A program made the translations under genes and the position numbers. A DNA stretch of 64,000 nucleotides from Microbacterium invictum (GTDB lineage Bacteria; Actinomycetota; Actinomycetes; Actinomycetales; Microbacteriaceae): NCBI RefSeq assembly GCF_014197265.1, contig NZ_JACIFH010000001.1, positions 1,984,001 through 2,048,000 on the forward strand, in the 5' to 3' direction. The notes under the pieces are model-generated. The model did no database searches. It was not told where the DNA came from and was given only the letters and a program-made list of their open reading frames with translations. Numbering within the stretch: position 1 is the first letter of the stretch; each line of letters starts with the position of its first letter. Below, one piece after another: positions 58,178-64,000 of this stretch.

Positions 58178-59710
58178 TCAGTGGGCGCCGTTGCCGGGCG
58201 CGAGAACCGCCCGGAAGGTGCGGAACAGGATCTGGAGGTCCTGCGTGAACGACCAGTTCTCGACGTAGTAGAGGTCGAGGCGCACGGCGTCGTCCCACGA
58301 GAGTGTGGAGCGTCCGCTCACCTGCCACAGTCCGCTCATGCCGGGTTTGACCATCATGCGGCGCCGCGCGGCTGCGTCATAGAGCGCGACCTCTGCCTGG
58401 CGCTGCGGGCGCGGGCCGACGAGGCTCATGCGGCCGACGAAGACGTTGAACAGCTGCGGCAGCTCGTCGAGCGAGTGCTTGCGGATGAACCGGCCGACCC
58501 GGGTGATGCGCGGGTCGTCGTTCACCTTGAACAGCGGCCGGTCGCTCGTGCCCTGCAGGTCGAGCAGGCTCGCGAGCTGGTCGTCGGCGTCGGCGACCAT
58601 CGAACGGAACTTGAGCATCCCGAACTCGCGGCCGCGCCGGCCGATGCGCACCTGCCGGTAGATCACCGGGCCGGGTGCGTCGACCATGATCGCGATCGCG
58701 GTCGCGATCATGATCGGCGAGAGAACGATGATCAGCACGCTGGCGCCGATCAGATCGAAGGTGCGCTTGGCGACCCGCTTGGCCCCCTCGAGACGCGGGT
58801 AGTCGACGTGCACGAGCGGCAGCCCGGCTGCGGGCCGGGTGTGGATGCGCGGGCCCGCGACATCGGTGAGCGCCGGGGCGACCACGAGGTTGCCGTCGCG
58901 GTCGGCGATGTCCCAGCCGAGCTGGCGGGTCATCACGGGGTCGAGATCATCGGCGCCCGCGACGATGATGGTGTCGGCATCAGCGGCATCCATCGCCTGC
59001 GTGACGTTCGTGAAGCCGCCGACCACGGGGATGCCATGGATGCTGGCCTCGACCCGGCCGCTGGTGGCCACACCGACGATCTCGAAGCCCGAGCCGTGGG
59101 TGCGCCGGATCGCGTTGATGACGTGGCCCGCCTTGACCGGCTCGCCCAGCACGATCGTGCGATGCACGTACTTCGAGTTGCGCTGCTGTTCGCGCAGCCA
59201 CTGCCGCCAGAGCCAGCGCGTGAAGATCAGCGCCACGACCCCCACGGGCATCGCGATGAGGAACAGTCCGCGCGAGATCTGCATCTGCAGGAAGAAGGCG
59301 AGGGCGATGCAGAAGGCGAAGACCGCGATCGTCGCGTTGACGATGCGGCGGTATTCGAGAATGCCGTTGCCGACGATGTGCCGCTCGCGCGTATCGGCGA
59401 TGCTGAGCCCGGCCAGCCAGACGAGCGCGACGACGGCCAGGGCGAACCAGTAGGGGACGTGGAACCCGCCCGGCCACGAGACGTCGACGGACTCCGGCGG
59501 CAGCCCCAAGAACCGGAAGGCGAGCATCGTGACCACGATGACGATGACGTCGCTGTAGACGAGCCGGCCCGCATATCGCTCGGGCCAGTCTCGCGAGGTG
59601 CGACGAGCGCTGACGAGATCCGCGGCCTGACTGACCCGCTTGTCGGCCTTGCGCAGCCGCGGCGAGGAACGACTCATCCCGGGCCCGCGATCCACCGCGC
59701 TGTCAATCAC
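58178..59710 (-). CDS. Polyprenyl-phosphate sugar phosphotransferase (exopolysaccharide initiation)
   Basis: A 510-residue WbaP/CpsE-type bacterial sugar transferase. Four membrane segments (about 50-165) and a central CoA-binding-like Rossmann domain (about 185-300) precede the catalytic domain: RTFDLIGASVLIIVLSPIM, YRQVRIGRRGREFGMLKFRS, HSLDELPQLFNVFVGRMSL, VGPRPQ and PGMSGLWQVSGRS. It moves a sugar-1-phosphate from a nucleotide sugar to undecaprenyl phosphate, the first step of polysaccharide assembly. GTG 59710 has a G-rich site upstream; ATG 59677 is an alternative. dTDP-rhamnose from the rml genes may feed later steps. Confidence 0.93.
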   Translation of the reverse strand: MIDSAVDRGPGMSRSSPRLRKADKRVSQAADLVSARRTSRDWPERYAGRLVYSDVIVIVVTMLAFRFLGLPPESVDVSWPGGFHVPYWFALAVVALVWLAGLSIADTRERHIVGNGILEYRRIVNATIAVFAFCIALAFFLQMQISRGLFLIAMPVGVVALIFTRWLWRQWLREQQRNSKYVHRTIVLGEPVKAGHVINAIRRTHGSGFEIVGVATSGRVEASIHGIPVVGGFTNVTQAMDAADADTIIVAGADDLDPVMTRQLGWDIADRDGNLVVAPALTDVAGPRIHTRPAAGLPLVHVDYPRLEGAKRVAKRTFDLIGASVLIIVLSPIMIATAIAIMVDAPGPVIYRQVRIGRRGREFGMLKFRSMVADADDQLASLLDLQGTSDRPLFKVNDDPRITRVGRFIRKHSLDELPQLFNVFVGRMSLVGPRPQRQAEVALYDAAARRRMMVKPGMSGLWQVSGRSTLSWDDAVRLDLYYVENWSFTQDLQILFRTFRAVLAPGNGAH

Positions 59711-59802
59711 GAGCTGCCGTTCCCCCCTCGTTCGTCCGGGCGCACGGAGTACAGGCTACTCGCCTCCGACGAGCTGTTCTGCTCTACGCGCCGCGCAGTG
59801 TC

Positions 59803-61596
59803 TCAGCTGCAGGTGTCGGACGTCGTGAGCTCCGTGGCCCGGACCATCGGCGTCGTGCGCACCTCGAGCGGTCCGAAGTCGCCGGTTCCGGTGAACGTCG
59901 CGCTCACGTTGACCGTCTCGCCCGGCGTGATGCGCATCTGGAACGGCGCCACGACACGACCGAGATCGACGTTGCCCTCGCGGAACGACTCGACCCAGTT
60001 GCCGTCGACGCTCACGCTCTCGACCTCCATGCCGGGGGGCGCGTACATGTACACCTGCGTGCTGAAGAACTCGCTGCCGTTGCGGTAGCTCTGCACATAC
60101 CGCGGCAGCGCGTCGGCTTCTTCCTGCGTGAGGTCGAGCGTCAGCGTCGTGGTGGCGGTGAGCGTGGTCACCCCGACGGCGCAGGTCATGGTCGTCGCGA
60201 CGGCGGAGTCCATGTAGTAGTCGATCTTCGAGGCGGAGACATCGCGGAAGAAGACGCCGAGCGTCGTCTGCTCATCGTTTGTCGTGGGAAGGATGCCGGA
60301 GATCCGCCCGCCGTCATCGAGTACCGACTGCAGGTCGGCGTCGGCCATCCAGGCCATGATGCTGCCCTGCTCGACGCTCTCGTTGACGGCCCAGGCCATG
60401 TCCTTGAGGTTGAAGTCGCCGGAGGCGATCTTCTCGAACATCTGCGATGCCGTCGACGCGAAGAACGCGTCCGTGGCCGCAGCCCCGAATCGCGTGTACG
60501 CGTCCCACCGCTCGTAGACGTCGCTGAGGAGCACGTCGACCGCGTTCTTGTCGTCGATGGTGGTGTCGTCGACCGTGATCGGCCCGGTCGCGACCAGAAT
60601 CCGCGACAGCGCGACCGGATCGATCGAGATGACTCCATCGATCTGGGTGTCGTCGATGTCACGGTTCCAGAACGCGGTGATCATCTGCGCCGCGGCCGGC
60701 CAGTCGGGCTGCGTCGTGGACATGTTGATGCGCTTGCCCAGAGTCGAGCCGTAGAGCGCGGCAGCACCCTCCGAGACCTCGACGTCGATCGTCTGCTTCT
60801 CTTCGAACGAGCCGCTGCTGGCCTGCGCGGCGATTGCAAGGTCACCGGCGGTCGCGCTGACGAGGGTCTGGGATGCCGCGCTTCCGCCGAGCGGCAGAGA
60901 CTCGGCGTTGTTCTGGAACACCAGCAGATAGTTCTTGGGCGACTCCGCGCCCAGCAACGTCGGCAGCATCTCGAGCAGCGGCTGCGTCGGCTCGAGCACG
61001 GCGGCGATCTCGTCCACACCGTCTCGCACGGGACCGACCAGCGAGGACGACCCGGCGACGGTGAGGAGCTCTTCGGTGACGGGCCGCAGCGAGTCCGCAC
61101 CCGACTCGATCACCGGCAGCGTGCGCGCGAGGATCTTGCCCTGCCCGTCGCCCTGCATGGTGAGGACGGGCATGCCGATGTCGTTGGAGATGACATCGAG
61201 CGCTTCGGCCGCCAGTCGCACGCCGCGCAGGTTGTCCCCGGCCCAGGGGATGAACTCCGCCATCCGCCAGACGGGATCGGCGGCGGCGGCGGCAGCCGAC
61301 CCGGACTTGTCGGCGATGGTCTCGAACGTCGCGGTGATGTCACCGCTGTCCGACGCAGAGCTCAGAGCCGCTTTCGCATCGGTCAGGTCGTTCGCCACGG
61401 TGAATGCTCGAAAGCCCAGCCATGCGGCGAGCGCGAGGACGACGATGGCCACAGCGCCGACGATGAGCCAGATCGTGCGACGGCGTCGACGGGCGCCGTC
61501 GCCGGAGCGTTCGGCCTTCTCGGCGGGCGGCGGTGGCGTCGCGGCGCGCTGCTGATCGGCCGCCGCGCGGGCCGCGCGTCGAGTCTCGGGTGGCAT
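59803..61596 (-). CDS. DUF4012 membrane-anchored surface protein
   Basis: A 597-residue protein: basic Pro/Ala-rich cytoplasmic N-terminus, one membrane segment (about 42-62, IWLIVGAVAIVVLALAAWLG) and a large extracytoplasmic part. PKNYLLVFQNNAESLPLGG, ISIDPVALSRILVATGPI and AFFASTASQMFEKI are the DUF4012 pattern. Members are frequent in actinobacterial exopolysaccharide loci. The gene lies between the sugar transferase and the glycoside hydrolase, all on one strand, so an assembly or attachment role is plausible. Function not known. Confidence 0.9.
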   Translation of the reverse strand: MPPETRRAARAAADQQRAATPPPPAEKAERSGDGARRRRRTIWLIVGAVAIVVLALAAWLGFRAFTVANDLTDAKAALSSASDSGDITATFETIADKSGSAAAAAADPVWRMAEFIPWAGDNLRGVRLAAEALDVISNDIGMPVLTMQGDGQGKILARTLPVIESGADSLRPVTEELLTVAGSSSLVGPVRDGVDEIAAVLEPTQPLLEMLPTLLGAESPKNYLLVFQNNAESLPLGGSAASQTLVSATAGDLAIAAQASSGSFEEKQTIDVEVSEGAAALYGSTLGKRINMSTTQPDWPAAAQMITAFWNRDIDDTQIDGVISIDPVALSRILVATGPITVDDTTIDDKNAVDVLLSDVYERWDAYTRFGAAATDAFFASTASQMFEKIASGDFNLKDMAWAVNESVEQGSIMAWMADADLQSVLDDGGRISGILPTTNDEQTTLGVFFRDVSASKIDYYMDSAVATTMTCAVGVTTLTATTTLTLDLTQEEADALPRYVQSYRNGSEFFSTQVYMYAPPGMEVESVSVDGNWVESFREGNVDLGRVVAPFQMRITPGETVNVSATFTGTGDFGPLEVRTTPMVRATELTTSDTCS

Positions 61597-61606
61597 GGGT
61601 TCGATT

Positions 61607-63724
61607 TTACGGGGCCGGGGACTGTGAAACCGCTGGTGACGGGGTCTCGGCAGCGGTTGTGTCGGACACGGCGGAGATGAACGTGGGCCGGGCCCCGACG
61701 GTCACCGTCACGGTCCCGTCGACCGGTGCCACCACGGCGGTGGCGCCCGTCATCCGCGACAGCGTGAGCGGCACGTCGGACGGGATCTTCACCTGGGTGT
61801 CGCCGCCCGGCGCCCACGCGACGCGCACGGCGTCGTCGTCGGTGCCGAACCGGTACGACAAGACACCTGACGCCAGCGATTCGCTGTCCAGGTAGTCGCG
61901 ACCGCCCAGTTCGGCGATCATCAGCGCCTGGGCGTACCCCACGGGCTTGGGCTGGAGCGCGGCGACGCCGTCCTTCTTCTGGTAGTACATGCCGAAGTTC
62001 CCCTCGTGCACGGCCGGGTCGGGGCTGTCGTTGACCAGGTCGTACCAGAAGTACTTCTCGACGCCCTTGGCCAGCGCCGTGATCGAGGTGCGCACGAGGT
62101 AGTCGGCCTGGACGTTGACCGGACGGCCACCGGTCTTGGACGACGTGCCCAGCTCGGTGATCCAGACGGGCCGGGTGTCGCCCGCGTGCTTCTGCATGCT
62201 GCCGCGTGCCTGGTCGATGATTCCCGCGAGGGACTCGGGGTTCGAGCTGACTTCGTACGGGTGGAAGCTCATGGCGTCGGCGTACTGCAGTCCGCCGTCC
62301 GCCCAGAGCCCGTCGAACCAGTCGGCGTCGTACCGGGCGGTGGAGCCGGCGATGAGTGGCAGATCGGCATCCACTTTTCGCACTTCCTCTTGAACGACCT
62401 TCAGCAGCGGCACGTAGCACGACGGATCCGTGCCGCAGGCCGTCCGGTTGAATCGCTCCTGGTTGAACTCGTTGAACACTTCGAGGCCGACGAGGTCGAA
62501 CCGCTCGGCGATGGCGGCGGCGTACCGGCCGTAGGCCGCGATCGCCGCGGGCGTCTCGGGGGTCAGCTCGCTTCCGTAGAGCTTGTTGCCGTAGTTGACG
62601 ATGCCGAGCAGATGGATGCCGTGGGCGTGCAGCCGCGCGAAGCTGTTGACATAGCGCTTGTCGAAGTCGTACTGACCCTTGGTCTTCTCGTTGTTCTTCC
62701 AGAGGATGTCGTTGCGCGCGAGCCCGACCCCGATCGAGGTGGCGAGGTCGGCCGCGTCTTCGTACCAGTCGCGCTCGACGTGCAGTCCGACGCCGAAGCG
62801 CTCGTCGACGGGCACGGACGTGCCCTCGTAGTCGAGCAGCCCCACCTTGGCCGACACGGAGGCACCGGCGGCATCCGTGACCGTCAGGGTGTAGTAGCCC
62901 TGCTCGATCCCGTCCAGCGCGATGGCGTCGATGGGGTTCGAGACAGTGGCAGAGCCCTGGGCGACGACGTCGCCGCCGTCGTTCGTGGCCTGCCACGTCG
63001 TGGTTCCGGTCGGCACCTGGAGCGCGAGAAGGGGGCTGTGCGTGGAGAGGATCAGTGAGCGGTTGAGGATGACATCGTCGACGTTGACGTTCTCGAAGGA
63101 CGGGTTCGGCACGACGTTGTCGCCGCCGGCTGCCGGCACGAGCGCGACATCATCGAGGCCCAGTCCCGATACCGGGCCGTCGAGCACGACGCGCACCGAC
63201 ACGGTCGCGGCGTCGGCCGGTGCGACGTAGCCGGCGGTGACCTCGGTCCACTCTGCGCTGAGTTCGGGAACTTCGATCCGCGTGTCGCCGACGATGATCG
63301 TCGCGGCCACATCGGTCGGCAATGACGCGAGGACCCGCAGCTGGGCGGAGAACGCGTATCGCGTGCCGGCCTCGACTGCCACCTCGGATTCGAGTGCGGT
63401 GACTTCTCCGTCGACGACGGGCGCATCGACGTAGGCGGCGACCGAGCCCGTGGCTGCGTCGCCGACCTGCGGAAGCACCCGCGCGATCTTGGTCGTGGGT
63501 GCCTGCGCCCAGCCGGCGAGGTCGCCGAACGCGGGAACCGAGCTCGGCATGTCGACCGGGGTGGGCGTGGGCGTCGGGGTCGGTGTGGGAGTCTGAACCG
63601 GCGCCGTGGTGGCAGCGGGCGGCTCTGCGACGGTCGAGTTCGCGATGACGAGGGCGACGGCCGTGGCCCCCGCCGCTACGGCGAGCCCGCCGCCGAGAAA
63701 CCACTGCCACTTGCGAACGCGCAA
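61607..63724 (-). CDS. Surface glycoside hydrolase (GH39/clan A-like)
   Basis: A 705-residue protein: TTG start at 63724 behind GAGGTGAAG, membrane anchor (about 8-28, FLGGGLAVAAGATAVALVIA), a TPTPTPTP linker, a jelly-roll region resembling a carbohydrate-binding module (about 60-210) and an Ig-like segment. A TIM-barrel glycosidase follows: GLHVERDWYEDAADLATSIG, GLEVFNEFNQERF with the Asn-Glu acid/base, and PVWITELGTSS with the nucleophile Glu, the clan GH-A layout. Substrate is probably the locally made polysaccharide. It is 10 bases upstream of the DUF4012 gene. Confidence 0.88.
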   Translation of the reverse strand: MRVRKWQWFLGGGLAVAAGATAVALVIANSTVAEPPAATTAPVQTPTPTPTPTPTPVDMPSSVPAFGDLAGWAQAPTTKIARVLPQVGDAATGSVAAYVDAPVVDGEVTALESEVAVEAGTRYAFSAQLRVLASLPTDVAATIIVGDTRIEVPELSAEWTEVTAGYVAPADAATVSVRVVLDGPVSGLGLDDVALVPAAGGDNVVPNPSFENVNVDDVILNRSLILSTHSPLLALQVPTGTTTWQATNDGGDVVAQGSATVSNPIDAIALDGIEQGYYTLTVTDAAGASVSAKVGLLDYEGTSVPVDERFGVGLHVERDWYEDAADLATSIGVGLARNDILWKNNEKTKGQYDFDKRYVNSFARLHAHGIHLLGIVNYGNKLYGSELTPETPAAIAAYGRYAAAIAERFDLVGLEVFNEFNQERFNRTACGTDPSCYVPLLKVVQEEVRKVDADLPLIAGSTARYDADWFDGLWADGGLQYADAMSFHPYEVSSNPESLAGIIDQARGSMQKHAGDTRPVWITELGTSSKTGGRPVNVQADYLVRTSITALAKGVEKYFWYDLVNDSPDPAVHEGNFGMYYQKKDGVAALQPKPVGYAQALMIAELGGRDYLDSESLASGVLSYRFGTDDDAVRVAWAPGGDTQVKIPSDVPLTLSRMTGATAVVAPVDGTVTVTVGARPTFISAVSDTTAAETPSPAVSQSPAP

Positions 63725-63896
63725 AACTCTTCACCTCAGTACTCGACAGGACACGTGCGAACCATCCTCACAGATCCTGTCTGGGAGGACGAACCACGCC
63801 GTAAGCAGCCGCGCGAGCTCGCGAGCTCAAGCTCGAAGACGCGCTCGACATAGCCCGGAATCTGCCCAGGGTCGCCACCGGCCAGACGGGTATTGG
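63725..63896. other. Intergenic region before the glycoside hydrolase
   Basis: This 172-base gap between the Ugd stop and the glycoside hydrolase start contains a GAGCTCGCGAGCTC palindrome at 63817-63830, which might end ugd transcription. I see no gene and no clear promoter. Confidence 0.4.
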
Positions 63897-64000
63897 TCAG
63901 TCGCGGCCGTAGATGTCGCGGGTGTAGATCTTGTGGGCGACGTCGGCCAGCGCGTCGGTCGACCGGTTGGCGATGATCACGTCGGCGCGGGTCGCGAAGT
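63897..64000 (-). CDS. UDP-glucose 6-dehydrogenase, C-terminal end (runs off right edge)
   Basis: Only the last 33 residues are in the window: FATRADVIIANRSTDALADV, then KIYTRDIYGRD and a stop at 63897-63899. This matches the C-terminus of nucleotide-sugar dehydrogenases of the UDP-glucose type, which oxidise UDP-glucose to UDP-glucuronate. It would supply an acidic sugar precursor to the polysaccharide genes downstream. Confidence 0.8.
   Translation of the reverse strand, partial: FATRADVIIANRSTDALADVAHKIYTRDIYGRD

Noticed and set aside
58181..60088. 635-residue plus-strand frame across the sugar transferase and the end of the DUF4012 gene
   Set aside because: Antisense shadow; it crosses two convincing minus-strand genes and has no domain resemblance. 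The same holds for long frames at 3978-5969, 36972-38945 and 44352-46331.

Overview
The window looks like chromosomal DNA of a high-GC Gram-positive actinobacterium, most likely a Microbacterium-type member of the Microbacteriaceae. The evidence is strong GC bias at third codon positions, many GTG/TTG starts, GTGA/ATGA stop-start overlaps, an actinobacterial S10/spc/alpha ribosomal gene order with Ala/Lys- or Glu-rich protein extensions, a fused RmlC-RmlD protein, DUF222/HNH and AbiEi/DUF559-like proteins, and an F420-type LLM oxidoreductase. I saw no rRNA, tRNA, CRISPR array, insertion sequence or prophage.

Left part (1-37 kb). A truncated unknown gene runs off the left edge. It is followed by two back-to-back giant genes (852-7697 and 7714-11487; 2,281 and 1,257 residues) with no signal peptide and no assignable function. 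Next come a DUF222/HNH nuclease-like gene, the dTDP-rhamnose genes rmlA, rmlB and a fused rmlC-rmlD (with an oppositely oriented serine protease between rmlA and rmlB), a small membrane-anchored repeat protein, a DUF4126-like membrane protein, a secreted CAP-domain protein with three cell-wall-binding repeats, a universal stress protein, an LLM oxidoreductase, and a three-gene signalling operon (response regulator, histidine kinase, 7-TM protein with a degenerate GGDEF domain). After that lie an endonuclease/exonuclease/phosphatase protein, truA, a frameshifted siderophore-interacting protein, a PfkB sugar kinase, an acyltransferase-SGNH membrane protein, an unusual zinc-ribbon SDR, a NUDIX hydrolase and a double-GNAT protein.

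Right part (37-64 kb). A long minus-strand block carries the ribosomal genes. Transcription order is rpsJ, rplC, rplD, rplW, rplB, rpsS, rplV, rpsC, rplP, rpmC, rpsQ, rplN, rplX, rplE, rpsH, rplF, rplR, rpsE, rpmD and rplO. A strong hairpin follows, then secY-adk-map. After an inserted AbiEi/DUF559-like gene and a DsbA-like thioredoxin, infA-rpmJ-rpsM-rpsK-rpoA-rplQ have their own promoter and terminator. The S14 gene (rpsN) is not at its usual place between rplE and rpsH. Upstream of the ribosomal block is a second AbiEi/DUF559-like gene, then a small antitoxin-like protein and a cell-envelope polysaccharide group: VanZ, a polyprenyl-phosphate sugar transferase, a DUF4012 protein, a surface glycoside hydrolase and the end of a UDP-glucose dehydrogenase.

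The most unusual content is between genes. Many gaps carry repeats. One class stands out: roughly 10-bp motifs repeated at a 19-20-bp pitch in one orientation and then, after a short centre, in the opposite orientation. The motif differs from locus to locus while the layout stays the same. Such elements flank both AbiEi/DUF559-like genes on both sides (41422-41499 and 42766-42842; 55690-55853 and 57012-57174) and one lies between convergent genes at 21004-21079. A 20-bp array at 27601-27824 and repeats before the HNH gene may be relatives. Separate classes are five 56-bp elements with 10-bp terminal inverted repeats (35471-35955), four copies of a 93-bp repeat (29827-30217), and a 14-copy 9-bp minisatellite (42644-42769). 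The word GGATGCC/GGCATCC is also clearly over-represented and often forms palindromes. I regard the locus-specific inverted quartets, paired with AbiEi/DUF559-like genes, as the best candidate for an undescribed system.
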